From NCBI RefSeq assembly GCF_011398925.1, contig NZ_AP022842.1:236001-300000 (forward strand): 64,000 nucleotides of DNA. Direction: 5' to 3'. Source of the stretch: Bacillus sp. KH172YL63 (GTDB lineage Bacteria > Bacillota > Bacilli > Bacillales > Bacillaceae_B). The stretch's first letter is position 1; every line of letters begins with the position of its first letter. Shown here in pieces: positions 31,248 to 41,877 of the stretch. The position numbers and the translations under genes were made by a program. The notes below the pieces were generated by a model, which saw only the letters and a list, made by a program, of their open reading frames with translations, was not told where the DNA came from and ran no database searches.

Positions 31248-31685
31248 ATGGACATACGATTTATGACAGTTGACGATTTAGATGCTGTGATGGCAATTGA
31301 AAATCAATCTTTTAGCATCCCTTGGAGCCGGGACGCATTCTTGAATGAAATCGAGCAGAATCACTTATCCACATATCTTGTTGCAGAGGAAGATGAACGG
31401 GTCGTCGGCTACTGTGGCGTCTGGCTTGTTGTGGATGAGGGTCATATCACAAATGTCGCTGTCCTGCCGGATTACCGGGGACGGGGAGTGGGTGAGGCGC
31501 TCATGAGAAAGCTTATGGATGTTGCAGGTGAGTGTGGGGCTCGTACGATGACGTTGGAAGTCAGGGTCACAAATGGTGCAGCCCAGCATTTGTATCGCAA
31601 ACTGGGATTTCAGGATGGTGGAATCAGAAAGCGTTATTATTCGGATAACCAAGAAGATGCTTTAGTAATGTGGGTGAATTTATGA
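31248..31685 (+). CDS. rimI: Ribosomal-protein-alanine N-acetyltransferase RimI
   Basis: A GNAT-fold acetyltransferase (YdiD), 145 aa from this start. The acetyl-CoA binding motif is [15 protein letters not shown], followed by [19 protein letters not shown] and [16 protein letters not shown], typical of RimI. ATG 31248 has AAGGA ten bases upstream; ATG 31230, in frame, is only two bases from its AAAGG and is less likely. The stop overlaps the tsaD start. Confidence 0.9.
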   Translation: MDIRFMTVDDLDAVMAIENQSFSIPWSRDAFLNEIEQNHLSTYLVAEEDERVVGYCGVWLVVDEGHITNVAVLPDYRGRGVGEALMRKLMDVAGECGARTMTLEVRVTNGAAQHLYRKLGFQDGGIRKRYYSDNQEDALVMWVNL

Positions 31686-32698
31686 AAAAAGATACATTTG
31701 TGTTGGGAATAGAGACAAGCTGTGATGAAACGGCTGTCGCTATTATAAAGAACGGAACCGAGATAGTGACGAATATCGTTTCTTCTCAAATCGAAAGTCA
31801 TAAACGCTTTGGTGGGGTCGTGCCGGAAATAGCGTCCCGTCACCATGTGGAACAGGTGACCTTTGTGCTCGAGGAAGCACTTGAGCAGGCCGGGATGACG
31901 ATGGAGGAAATCGATTGTGTGGCCGTGACGGAAGGTCCCGGGCTGGTCGGGGCGCTGTTGATCGGCGTCAATGCTGCAAAGGCACTGGCATTTGCCCATA
32001 ACAAGCCACTCGTCGGCGTCCATCACATTGCCGGACATATATACGCCAACCGGTTAGTGGAAGAAATGAAGTTCCCACTTCTCTCATTGGTCGTATCAGG
32101 TGGTCACACCGAGCTGGTCCTCATGAAGGAGCACGGCTCGTTTCAAGTCATCGGGGAAACCCGGGACGATGCTGCCGGAGAAGCCTATGATAAAGTGGCC
32201 AGAACATTGAACCTGCCTTATCCGGGTGGACCGCATATCGACCGTCTTGCACACGAAGGTGAGCCTGTCATTGATCTGCCCCGGGCATGGCTAGAAGAGG
32301 GGTCTTATGATTTCAGCTTCAGCGGCTTGAAGTCAGCAGTTATTAACACTCTCCACAATGCGAAGCAAAAGGGACAGACCATCCATCCACAGGATCTGGC
32401 TGCGAGCTTCCAGGCCAGTGTGATCGATGTGTTGGTGACGAAAACGGTCAAGGCAGTGAAGGAATATGGTGTGGAACAAGTATTATTAGCTGGGGGCGTT
32501 GCGGCGAATAAAGGACTGCGGGCTGCTTTGCAGGAAGCGTTTCATGATGTCGACGCAGCATTGATCATCCCGCCATTGTCCTTATGTACCGATAATGCTG
32601 CGATGATTGCCGCTGCCGGTACGGTCCTTTATGAACAAGGAAAACGTGGAAACATGGATATGAACGCAAATCCAGGACTTGATATCGAAAATTTCTAG
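31682..32698 (+). CDS. tsaD: tRNA t6A threonylcarbamoyltransferase TsaD
   Basis: TsaD (Gcp/YdiE) transfers the threonylcarbamoyl group to A37 of t[15 protein letters not shown] (9-20) is the ATP-binding start and HHIAGH (114-119) supplies metal-binding histidines. VSGGHTEL and [12 protein letters not shown] follow as in the ASKHA fold. At 338 aa it has normal length. ATG 31682 overlaps the rimI stop (ATGA). Confidence 0.96.
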   Translation: MKKDTFVLGIETSCDETAVAIIKNGTEIVTNIVSSQIESHKRFGGVVPEIASRHHVEQVTFVLEEALEQAGMTMEEIDCVAVTEGPGLVGALLIGVNAAKALAFAHNKPLVGVHHIAGHIYANRLVEEMKFPLLSLVVSGGHTELVLMKEHGSFQVIGETRDDAAGEAYDKVARTLNLPYPGGPHIDRLAHEGEPVIDLPRAWLEEGSYDFSFSGLKSAVINTLHNAKQKGQTIHPQDLAASFQASVIDVLVTKTVKAVKEYGVEQVLLAGGVAANKGLRAALQEAFHDVDAALIIPPLSLCTDNAAMIAAAGTVLYEQGKRGNMDMNANPGLDIENF

Positions 32699-32704
32699 TG
32701 AAAG

Positions 32705-32739
32705 AAGCTTAAACGTGAAGAGCGTTTAAGCTTTTTTTA
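32705..32739 (+). terminator. Terminator of the tsaE-tsaD operon
   Basis: AAGCTTAAACG (32705-32715) and CGTTTAAGCTT (32723-32733) form an 11-base stem followed by a T-run. Confidence 0.93.
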
Positions 32740-32849
32740 TTGACTGTTATGTTGTATACATCGCTGTTTAAAACAGGTCCCTATTTTCATCAATCTTTAC
32801 ATTAATTCCGGAATACCCTCCAAATGAAAAAGCTTACATGTTGATAGGC

Positions 32850-33132
32850 TGTGAATAACAAGGGGAGAGGTCAATTGATCGGTGCGAACATATGTTTTTA
32901 TCAACAGTCTGTGGATAAAATGTGCACAACTTATTGAAAGATGTGTACATGATGTGAAAAATCTTTATATTTTTGATTGGGAATGAGGATGATTTCTGTG
33001 GATAAATACATGTTTCGTTGTGGATTATGTGGAAAAACTGTGTGAATAACGTTTTATCAGGATTTTGAATGTGGATAACAATGTGGAATAAGAAAGGACT
33101 GGAGTGATCGTTATCCCCAGTCCTGTGGATTA
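32850..33132. promoter_or_regulatory. DnaA-box cluster between tsaD and ydiF
   Basis: Within 283 bases there are three perfect DnaA boxes (TGTGGATAA at 32910, 32997 and 33070). About nine more differ at one or two positions: 32850, 33019, 33028, 33041, 33082 and 33124 on the plus strand, and TTATCAACA at 32898 and TTATCCCCA at 33111 in the other orientation. The gap has no gene. Such clusters away from oriC titrate DnaA in Bacillus and tune replication initiation. Confidence 0.85.
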
Positions 33133-35073
33133 TTGTTCTTCTTGTAAAAGTTCTTCAAGTTCCGTCCATTCTTCCAATAATTCATCAAGCTCTTCTTTCG
33201 CTTTGGTGAGGGAGTCGTTCAATTCCTGGACCTTTTCATGGTCTTGGAATATCTCCGGGTCACAGAGGAGCTCTTCTTTTTCCTGAATGTCTGTTTCAAG
33301 TGTTTCCATCTGGCCTTCGATTTCTTCCACCCGTCGTCTTCGTTGACGTTCGAGCTTCTTCGCTTCTTTATCGATCTTATGCGATTGCTTTTGTGTCGTC
33401 ACTGACTGGCTGGTCTGTACCCCTTGCTCGCTGCGTTCGAGTGCCTCAAGCTCTTCCTGCTGCTGCAGTTTTTCAAGATAGTAGTCATAATCGCCAAGAT
33501 AAGAGGTTGAGCCCATTTTGGACAGTTCGACCACTTTCGTTGCGATGCGATTGATGAAGTACCGGTCATGGGAAACGAAGAGGATCGTTCCCGGATAATC
33601 GATCAGGGCGTTTTCCAATACTTCTTTGCTGTCCAGGTCCAGGTGGTTCGTCGGCTCATCAAGGATGAGGACATTTCCCCGTTCCATCATGAGCTTGGAC
33701 AGGGCAAGGCGGGCCTTTTCCCCTCCGCTCAATGTGGAGACAGGTTTCAGGACGTCTTCACCGGAGAAAAGGAAGTTACCGAGCACGGTGCGGATCTCTT
33801 TTTCCATTTTCATCGGGTATTCGTCCCATAGTTCATTCAATACGGTCTTGTTGGAAGACAGTTCAGCCTGTTCCTGGTCATAGTAACTGATGGATACGTT
33901 GGAACCGAATTTAAATTCCCCGCCAAGCGGTTTGAGTTTATTCACCAGCGTCTTCAACAAAGTCGATTTACCGATTCCGTTCGGGCCGACGAGGGCGATG
34001 CTGTCACCCTTTTTCACAGAGAAGTCGATGTGGGATGAAATCTGTTCATCGTGGTAACCGATGGTGAGGTCCTGCACGTGAAGGACGTCGTTCCCGCTTT
34101 GGCGGTCGATTTGGAAGGCGAAGTTTGCAGACTTCTCGTCGCCGAGCGGCCTGTCCATCATGTCCATCCGTTCGAGCTTCTTCCGGCGGCTTTGTGCCAT
34201 CTTGGTCGTGGAGGCACGGGCGATATTCCGCTGGATGAAGTCTTCGAGTTTCGCGACTTCCTGCTGCTGCCGTTCGAACATCTTCAGGTCCTTTTCATAG
34301 TCTTCTGCTTTCTGTTCCAAGTATTTGCTGTAGTTCCCGTGGTATTTCTTACTCCGGTTCCGGGAGATTTCATATACCTGATTGACGACGCTGTCCAGGA
34401 AGTAGCGATCGTGGGAAACGATCAGGACGGCGCCTTCGTAGCTTTGAAGATAGGTTTCAAGCCACGATAGGGTTTCGATATCCAGATGGTTCGTCGGCTC
34501 ATCGAGGATGAGGATATCCGGCTTCGTCAATAGAAGCTTACCGAGGGCGAGACGGGTCTTCTGTCCACCGCTCAATGTGGAGATCTTTGTATCATAATCG
34601 AAATCGGCGAAGTTCAATCCGTGGAGCACCGAGCGGATATCGGCTTCATACTGGTAGCCGCCCGAGTCCTTGAAGCGGACCTGAAGCTCGTCATATTCCT
34701 TCAACACCCGCTGATAGATGTCTTCCTGCTCGTAAACGGAAGGGTCGGCCATCTGTTTCTCAAGATGTCTCAGCTGTTTCTCCTGCTTCTGCAGCTCTTC
34801 GAAAACGGTCAGCATCTCTGCCCAAATTGAAAGATCTGATTCCAGGCCGGTATTTTGTGCAAGGTAACCGATCGTCACCCCTTTAGGTTTCGTGATTTCT
34901 CCCGAATCGTAAGAGAGGTGGCCTGCAATGATTTTCAGAAGGGTCGACTTTCCTGCACCGTTCCGTCCGACGAGGGCAACCCGATCTCTTGTCTGTATTT
35001 CAAGCTTAATATTTGATAGGATATTATCTGCACCAAAGTTTTTTGATAGTTGATTCACTTGTAGTAGAATCAT
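33130..35073 (-). CDS. ydiF: ABC-F family ATPase YdiF
   Basis: A soluble twin-ATPase of the ABC-F class, 647 aa, without membrane segments. These proteins act on the ribosome. The first nucleotide-binding domain has GRNGAGKST (36-44), LSGGQKTRLALGKLL and LDEPTNHLD; the second has GPNGIGKST (about 356-364), LSGGEKARLALSKLM and again LDEPTNHLD. The linker between them and a long C-terminal coiled coil (about 540-647, rich in Glu, Lys and Gln) are typical of the YdiF type. ATG 35073 follows AGAGGTG. Its stop overlaps the edge of the DnaA-box cluster. Confidence 0.93.
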   Translation of the reverse strand: MILLQVNQLSKNFGADNILSNIKLEIQTRDRVALVGRNGAGKSTLLKIIAGHLSYDSGEITKPKGVTIGYLAQNTGLESDLSIWAEMLTVFEELQKQEKQLRHLEKQMADPSVYEQEDIYQRVLKEYDELQVRFKDSGGYQYEADIRSVLHGLNFADFDYDTKISTLSGGQKTRLALGKLLLTKPDILILDEPTNHLDIETLSWLETYLQSYEGAVLIVSHDRYFLDSVVNQVYEISRNRSKKYHGNYSKYLEQKAEDYEKDLKMFERQQQEVAKLEDFIQRNIARASTTKMAQSRRKKLERMDMMDRPLGDEKSANFAFQIDRQSGNDVLHVQDLTIGYHDEQISSHIDFSVKKGDSIALVGPNGIGKSTLLKTLVNKLKPLGGEFKFGSNVSISYYDQEQAELSSNKTVLNELWDEYPMKMEKEIRTVLGNFLFSGEDVLKPVSTLSGGEKARLALSKLMMERGNVLILDEPTNHLDLDSKEVLENALIDYPGTILFVSHDRYFINRIATKVVELSKMGSTSYLGDYDYYLEKLQQQEELEALERSEQGVQTSQSVTTQKQSHKIDKEAKKLERQRRRRVEEIEGQMETLETDIQEKEELLCDPEIFQDHEKVQELNDSLTKAKEELDELLEEWTELEELLQEEQ

Positions 35074-35263
35074 GACGTTTCACCTCTATTTCATAGTGCT
35101 AGTGTACCGTATTTGAAAGGTGAACGGCAATAACTCGACTGTTAATCTTCATACACTTAGGATAAAATATAGTGTATGATGGGTAATGGAATGTATAAAT
35201 TCTGTACGCTTATTATTTTGGAAGCGGTATCAGAGGTTTTGAATAGATGTGGGGGAATACATT

Positions 35264-35941
35264 ATGAATCAGGATACAACGAAAATTCCACAGGCAACGG
35301 CCAAGCGGCTTCCGCTTTACTATCGTTTTATTAAAAATCTGTACTCGTCCGGAAAGCAACGGGTTTCCTCGAAGGAATTGAGTGAAGCGGTGAAGGTGGA
35401 TTCTGCCACGATCCGGAGGGACTTCTCGTATTTCGGTGCCCTTGGAAAGAAAGGATACGGCTATAACGTCAATTACCTTCTGTCCTTCTTCCGAAAAACG
35501 CTTGATCAGGATGCCCTGACGAAAGTGGTATTGATCGGTGTGGGGAATCTCGGTACAGCGTTTCTTCATTATAACTTCATCAAGAATAATAATACGAAGA
35601 TCGAGATGGCGTTTGAAGTGGATGAAGAAAAGGTCGGGACCCAGATCGGGGATGTACCGGTCTTTCACCTTGATGATTTAGAAGAGAAGCTTGTTGGGCA
35701 TGATATTGAAGTGGCAATCCTGACGGTTCCGGCGTCTTCTGCTCAAAATATCACAGACCGGTTGGTGTCTTCGAATATCAAGGGGATCCTAAATTTCACT
35801 CCTGCGAGGTTGACGGTACCGGACCATATCAGGGTCCATCATATCGACCTGGCGGTGGAGCTTCAGTCTCTTGTTTACTTCTTGAAACACTATTCAGAAG
35901 ATGACACTGAAATGTCACAAGATGGAATGATAACTGAATAG
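35264..35941 (+). CDS. rex: Redox-sensing transcriptional repressor Rex
   Basis: Rex (YdiH) senses the NADH/NAD ratio and represses fermentation and respiration genes. The N-terminal winged helix ([22 protein letters not shown], near 37-58) binds DNA, and the Rossmann fold GVGNLG (92-97) binds NAD(H). The 225 residues fit the family. ATG 35264 is preferred over GTG 35249 because GGGGGAAT lies eight bases before it. moaC, which lies between ydiF and rex in B. subtilis, is missing here. Confidence 0.94.
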   Translation: MNQDTTKIPQATAKRLPLYYRFIKNLYSSGKQRVSSKELSEAVKVDSATIRRDFSYFGALGKKGYGYNVNYLLSFFRKTLDQDALTKVVLIGVGNLGTAFLHYNFIKNNNTKIEMAFEVDEEKVGTQIGDVPVFHLDDLEEKLVGHDIEVAILTVPASSAQNITDRLVSSNIKGILNFTPARLTVPDHIRVHHIDLAVELQSLVYFLKHYSEDDTEMSQDGMITE

Positions 35942-35995
35942 TAAATCTTTCAAATTTACGTTATGATAGAATGAATAAAGAGGAGGTGTCTCATT

Positions 35996-36166
35996 ATGTT
36001 AGGTGCAGGTAGTATCGTACTTATAACAGTCGTTGCCCTATTAATTTTCGGACCGAAGAAATTGCCGGAACTTGGGAAGGCTGCCGGTAATACTTTACGG
36101 GAATTCAAAAATGCAACAAAGGGCTTAGCAGATGATGAGGACGATAACAGCAAAAAAGCTAAGTAG
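35996..36166 (+). CDS. tatAy: Twin-arginine translocase subunit TatA
   Basis: A 56-residue protein with one N-terminal membrane helix (about 5-18), the FGPKKLPELGKAAG hinge and amphipathic helix, and an acidic tail. This is the TatA pattern; next to tatC it is the TatAy type. AGGAGG lies seven bases before the ATG. A TGATAGAAT extended -10 at 35964-35972 could drive it. Confidence 0.93.
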   Translation: MLGAGSIVLITVVALLIFGPKKLPELGKAAGNTLREFKNATKGLADDEDDNSKKAK

Positions 36167-36181
36167 GGTAGGATGAACGCC

Positions 36182-36955
36182 ATGAGTCAAAGCCAAAGAG
36201 ACATGACAGTCTATGAACATATAGGAGAATTGCAGAAACGGCTCATGTTTGTAGTCGTTTTCTTCTTGTTAGCGGTCATCGTGAGTTTCTTTCTCGCAGA
36301 GCCGCTGATTCGATATTTGCAACACGCCGATGAAGCGAAAGAGTTGACGATGAACGCCTTTCGGATCACTGACCCTCTCAAAATCTATATGGAAATGATC
36401 ATGTTCATTGCGATCATCTTGACATCACCCGTCATACTATTCCAGGTGTGGTCATTTGTAAGTCCAGGCTTATATGAGAGAGAGCGGAAGGTGACACTCA
36501 GTTACATACCGATTTCCCTTTTGCTGTTCCTCGGTGGTTTGTCATTTTCATATTTTATTTTGTTTCCATACGTTGTGAAGTTCATGATGGGGTTATCGAC
36601 CAACCTGAATATCCAGCAAGTGATTGGAATTAATGAATACTTTCATTTCTTGTTTCAGATTACCATCCCGTTCGGTTTCCTGTTTCAGCTGCCGGTCATC
36701 ATGTTATTCCTCACTCGTTTGGGGATCGTGACGCCGATGCTGCTGGGGCAGATGAGGAAGGTGGCTTACTTCGTTCTGCTGGTCGTTGCGGCCTTCATCA
36801 CACCGCCAGATATCGTCTCCCACTTAATGGTGACGGTTCCTTTACTGCTTCTATATGAAATCAGTATATGGATATCCAAGATCGGGTACAAAAAGGTGTT
36901 GGAAGCTGAGCAAAAGCTGGAAATGGAACGATTCGAAGATATAAAAAAGGATTGA
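36182..36955 (+). CDS. tatCy: Twin-arginine translocase subunit TatC
   Basis: TatC recognises twin-arginine signal peptides and assembles TatA for export of folded proteins across the cytoplasmic membrane. The 257-residue product has six predicted membrane helices and the conserved HIGELQKRL near the N-terminus and FVSPGLYERERK in the first periplasmic loop. ATG 36182 has AGG at about nine bases; ATG 36173 in frame lies too close to the purine tract. Confidence 0.94.
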   Translation: MSQSQRDMTVYEHIGELQKRLMFVVVFFLLAVIVSFFLAEPLIRYLQHADEAKELTMNAFRITDPLKIYMEMIMFIAIILTSPVILFQVWSFVSPGLYERERKVTLSYIPISLLLFLGGLSFSYFILFPYVVKFMMGLSTNLNIQQVIGINEYFHFLFQITIPFGFLFQLPVIMLFLTRLGIVTPMLLGQMRKVAYFVLLVVAAFITPPDIVSHLMVTVPLLLLYEISIWISKIGYKKVLEAEQKLEMERFEDIKKD

Positions 36956-36979
36956 TCTCAGTGATCAATCCTTTTTTTT
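36943..36979. terminator. Bidirectional terminator between tatCy and ydiK
   Basis: GGATTGATC (36949-36957) and GATCAATCC (36963-36971) are flanked by six A residues on the left and eight T residues on the right, so it serves both converging transcripts. Confidence 0.92.
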
Positions 36980-37177
36980 GTTTATCTGCTTTTTAATCTT
37001 AACATGCAGCATGATCATCCGCAGGCCGGAACCAAAGTCCAGGGTTGCCAGGAAGATGAGCATGTATGTGAAAAATCCCCAACCTTCATCATTCTGTACG
37101 TTTTGTACAGCGAAGTATGTGAAGAGCACACCGAGAAGGAGATAGATCACTCCAGAGAATAATGGTGATCTCCTCAT
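36965..37177 (-). CDS. ydiK: Small membrane protein YdiK
   Basis: A 70-residue DUF4305-type protein with two hydrophobic helices (about 8-24 and 34-54) and a basic C-terminus. The start overlaps the ydiL stop by four bases, so the two are co-translated. Function unknown. The position after tatCy and beside ydiL matches B. subtilis. Confidence 0.85.
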   Translation of the reverse strand: MRRSPLFSGVIYLLLGVLFTYFAVQNVQNDEGWGFFTYMLIFLATLDFGSGLRMIMLHVKIKKQINKKKD

Positions 37178-37917
37178 AGAAATAATCCTCCAATGAATCC
37201 TTGTATTTTTTCAGCTTCGTTCATCAGTTTCTCAATATCATCCTTATAAATGGACTGCATGAGAACGACCGTTGTATTCATCGTGACGTGGGCAAAGATC
37301 GGTACGAGGATCCGCTTCGTCTTCACATATAGGAATGCGAAGGTGAAGCCCATCGCAGAATACAGGATCACATGCTCAGGCTCAAAATGGGCAAGAGCGA
37401 AAATGACCGAGCTGATGAGTGCCGCAAAGAAGAAGTGCATCTTCTCATATAGGACGCCAAAAATGATCTTCCTGAAAACGATCTCTTCTAATATGGGACC
37501 GATGATCGCAGCGACAAGCATGGATAATGGCACCTTTTCAATGATGGCGATGATCATCTGGGTGTTTTCAGATCCCATCTGAATCCCGAGTGCATACTCG
37601 ACCTGGATCGCGATCGATTGAGCAAGGAATGCCATGAAGATACCAAGAACCGCCCACACGGTGGAACGGGCAGCACCCAGCGGGGCGCTCCGCTCAAGGC
37701 GGGTACTTGTTTCACTTTTCCTAAGGATCCCCCACACGACGAGAAGCGTCAGTGTGAAACTGATGACAAGCCAGTATCCAGGCGCGGCACTCTTGACGGC
37801 TTCTTCCGGCTGGCCGAGCACATCGATGCCGATCTTAAGCAGCAAGGGGATGCCGATGATGCTTGAAAGCTGCATAACAATATAGGTAATTAAAATATAT
37901 CCAAAATGTTTTTTCAA
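37174..37917 (-). CDS. ydiL: CPBP family intramembrane protease YdiL
   Basis: A 247-residue polytopic membrane protein of the CAAX-protease and bacteriocin-processing (Abi/CPBP) family. The motif-1 glutamates are in GPILEEIVFRK, followed by FALAHFEPEH (motif 2) and FAHVTMNT (motif 3), which together place the predicted metal ligands. In bacteria, members process or give self-immunity to peptides; the substrate is unknown here. Divergent from groES. Confidence 0.9.
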   Translation of the reverse strand: MKKHFGYILITYIVMQLSSIIGIPLLLKIGIDVLGQPEEAVKSAAPGYWLVISFTLTLLVVWGILRKSETSTRLERSAPLGAARSTVWAVLGIFMAFLAQSIAIQVEYALGIQMGSENTQMIIAIIEKVPLSMLVAAIIGPILEEIVFRKIIFGVLYEKMHFFFAALISSVIFALAHFEPEHVILYSAMGFTFAFLYVKTKRILVPIFAHVTMNTTVVLMQSIYKDDIEKLMNEAEKIQGFIGGLFL

Positions 37918-38129
37918 CGCTTGATCTCCTTTAGCACCTGTATGATGAGCGACAACTATGCTTCGTCTTGAACTTACTCTTGTACAATTCTACTAAGAAA
38001 AGGGGAACTGTTCAAATCTGAGGGGTTTATTCTTCCCGATGCCTGAAGAATAAACGCAGGGAAGCAGGCATAGGATAGGAGGGTGTGAAAAAAAGAGAAA
38101 AATGACGAAAAAAATTTTAAGCAGGACTC

Positions 38130-38161
38130 TTGCAAAATGAAAACGAATTAATTAATATAAT
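38130..38161 (+). promoter_or_regulatory. groESL promoter
   Basis: TATAAT at 38156-38161 lies directly before the CIRCE element. TTGCAA at 38130-38135 is the best -35 but is 20 bases away; a TAATAT at 38153 would give 17. The location next to CIRCE supports promoter function even though the exact hexamers are open. Confidence 0.6.
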
Positions 38162-38168
38162 AATTGTG

Positions 38169-38195
38169 TTAGCACTCACAGAGTGCGAGTGCTAA
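38169..38195. promoter_or_regulatory. CIRCE operator (HrcA binding site)
   Basis: TTAGCACTC, nine bases, GAGTGCTAA: a perfect CIRCE inverted repeat. HrcA binds it and represses groESL until heat shock. Confidence 0.97.
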
Positions 38196-38231
38196 TAAAA
38201 ATATTTACATATTTCAAGGAGGTTGTTTCAC

Positions 38232-38519
38232 TTGTTAAAACCACTAGGTGATCGCGTCGTTATCGAGCTAGTTGAGTCAGAAGAAAAAACAGCAAGCGGT
38301 ATTGTGCTACCGGATTCCGCAAAGGAAAAGCCACAAGAAGGTAAAGTGTTGGCTGTAGGTACTGGTCGCATTCTTGACAACGGTGAGCGCGTTGCTCTTG
38401 AGGTAGCTGTCGGCGATCGGATCATTTTCTCTAAATACGCTGGTACAGAAGTGAAATACCAAGGCACAGAATACCTGATCCTTCGCGATAGCGATATTCT
38501 GGCTGTAGTTGGCGAATAA
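38232..38519 (+). CDS. groES: Co-chaperonin GroES
   Basis: The heptameric lid of the GroEL chamber, 95 aa, starting [11 protein letters not shown] and containing [13 protein letters not shown] (mobile loop) and [17 protein letters not shown] 38232 is chosen as in B. subtilis, nine bases behind AAGGAGG; an upstream TTG at 38223 overlaps that site. Confidence 0.96.
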   Translation: MLKPLGDRVVIELVESEEKTASGIVLPDSAKEKPQEGKVLAVGTGRILDNGERVALEVAVGDRIIFSKYAGTEVKYQGTEYLILRDSDILAVVGE

Positions 38520-38535
38520 TTAAATTTCCGTATAA

Positions 38536-40209
<1,674 letters not shown>

Positions 40210-40261
40210 TCTGCCCCCTCAACCCTTGATATAAAAGGATTTGTTGGTAAGGTGAGAGTGG

Positions 40262-40283
40262 TTTGCTAACATTTTGCTAACAT
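40262..40283. repeat. Tandem TTTGCTAACAT repeat at the island edge
   Basis: Two identical 11-base copies (40262-40272 and 40273-40283) lie between groEL and int1, nine bases from the int1 stop. They may be integrase binding sites or part of the attachment core. The other end of the island is outside the window, so the core cannot be confirmed. Confidence 0.5.
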
Positions 40284-40291
40284 TGAGGATA

Positions 40292-41503
40292 TTAACGGAG
40301 GCTTCTCATGAGTTCACTGAACTTTTGGGAAGCTTCTTTTTTCATTTCTTGGGTTACGTGGAGATACACATTTTTCGTAATTTGATCATCTGTATGACCG
40401 AGACGATCCATGATTTGTTCGAGTGAGACACGAGCTTCCGCAAGAAGGGATGTATGAGTGTGTCTTAAACTGTGCGGAGTTAAATCTTTGTTAAGGTCGG
40501 CAATTTTTAGCAGCCTTTTCATACGATCTCGAACATTCTTAATTACGATAGGATAGCCGTGTTGTCGTTGCATTTTGGCAAAGATAAAATCTTGGTTATA
40601 GTAAGCATCACCTAGTTGCTCAATTACTTCATCTTGAGCCTCTTTATGTTCTTTCAAAGCGTCAATCACTTCTTCATCGACAACAATTTTCCGTCTAGAC
40701 TTTCGGGTTTTTGGTGGGACTAATTGATACTCAACCGTATTATTATTTGGATTATAATATGTCTTAGTAATACTGATTGTATGGTTTTTGAAGTCAATAT
40801 CTTTCCACTTAAGAGCAATAAGTTCTCCAACCCGAATTCCTGTATAGGCGAGTATTAAAAACACCAAGTAATCATGTTCAAGACCATTTTGTTTTGCTGT
40901 CTTTAAAAACAAGGCAAGCTCTTCTTTTTCTAAGTAATTTGGAACTTCCTCTTCTTCTAATTGTTGAATCGTTTTTTTGTCTTTTTTTACGTAAGAGAAT
41001 TCTGTAGGATCCTTCTTTAATAGTTCTAATTCTAATGCCTTTCGAAAAATCATCCTCCCAGTTCGATTTATCCCCTCCCTTGTGCTATCAGCTAACCCTT
41101 GAGCTTTTAAATCGTTGAGAGCATCTTGGTACATCTTTCTTGTGATGTCCTTCAATTTTAATTGAGCAAAGTAGGGTAATAACCTTCCAATTTCATGAAG
41201 TCGAACACGAATAGTACCTGGCTTAACCTCCTTTGACTCACTGTAGATAGGCAGCCACTCTTTTGCAAAGTCGCTGAAAGTTTTGTCTGTTTCCTCTAAA
41301 TATGTCCCTTGATTTAACTCGTAAATGAGAGTATTAGCTGCCGCTTCAGCTTCTTGTTGGGTCAGAAAGCCACTTTTAGACTTCTGTTTCCTTTTTCCGG
41401 TGAATGGGTCTATTCCGATATCAACGACATAAGCCCATTTTGCACCGCAAGTACATTTTTTCTTTTTGCATGTGCAGTTTCTTCTATAAAAATGTCCTTT
41501 CAT
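40292..41503 (-). CDS. Tyrosine recombinase / integrase 1
   Basis: A 403-residue site-specific integrase of the phage and ICE type that would insert and excise the island. The N-terminus has a cysteine cluster (CTCKKKKCTCG) and an AP2-like arm-binding domain; the middle is a SAM-like core-binding domain. The catalytic residues are seen in YTGIRVGELIAL (Arg), HSLRHTHTSL (His, Arg), LGHTDDQ (His) and the Tyr in NVYLH. ATG 41503 follows GTGAGG and agrees with the start of the related int2. It is convergent with groEL, placing the attachment site just behind groEL. Confidence 0.93.
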   Translation of the reverse strand: MKGHFYRRNCTCKKKKCTCGAKWAYVVDIGIDPFTGKRKQKSKSGFLTQQEAEAAANTLIYELNQGTYLEETDKTFSDFAKEWLPIYSESKEVKPGTIRVRLHEIGRLLPYFAQLKLKDITRKMYQDALNDLKAQGLADSTREGINRTGRMIFRKALELELLKKDPTEFSYVKKDKKTIQQLEEEEVPNYLEKEELALFLKTAKQNGLEHDYLVFLILAYTGIRVGELIALKWKDIDFKNHTISITKTYYNPNNNTVEYQLVPPKTRKSRRKIVVDEEVIDALKEHKEAQDEVIEQLGDAYYNQDFIFAKMQRQHGYPIVIKNVRDRMKRLLKIADLNKDLTPHSLRHTHTSLLAEARVSLEQIMDRLGHTDDQITKNVYLHVTQEMKKEASQKFSELMRSLR

Positions 41504-41780
41504 AGGCATCCTCACTTTCTGAAATTATTTTATTGCTAAAAATACATTATTACCAACTGTAATTACAATAATTCATTCCGTTTATTCGACACATTTATAA
41601 GGAGAGATTTAATAATGAGTGATGTAAATGATAAGGGGAATTTATGCGTAGTACTGCGTGCGCAATAGTTAGACAAAATTTTATTTCTTAGGGAGTCATG
41701 CATAGAGAACAAACGAAAAAAACTATACATTCTACATGGGAATGGATCTTTTGTTTCATCTATCTTCACTTTTGTGTGAA

Positions 41781-41800
41781 AATATGCAATTTCGCATATT
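41781..41800. promoter_or_regulatory. Palindromic operator candidate
   Basis: AATATGC and GCATATT form a perfect inverted repeat around AATTTC. It ends five bases before the -35 box of the downstream operon, whose first gene has an XRE-type DNA-binding domain. Autoregulation by that domain is an inference. Confidence 0.6.
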
Positions 41801-41804
41801 TTAG

Positions 41805-41833
41805 TTGACGTTGATAGAAAAATGAATTATTAT
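41805..41833 (+). promoter_or_regulatory. Promoter of the XRE-dynamin operon
   Basis: TTGACG (41805-41810) and TATTAT (41828-41833) have a 17-base spacer and lie 45 bases before the start codon. The rest of the 374-base gap back to int1 holds no gene I can support. Confidence 0.75.
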
Positions 41834-41877
41834 TCCAATAGATAGAAATTATTCTAATATTTGGTAGGGGGAGAACG

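Noticed and set aside
33104..34830. Several forward frames antisense to ydiF
   Set aside because: They are shadows of the ABC-F gene, with low-complexity composition that reflects its codons.
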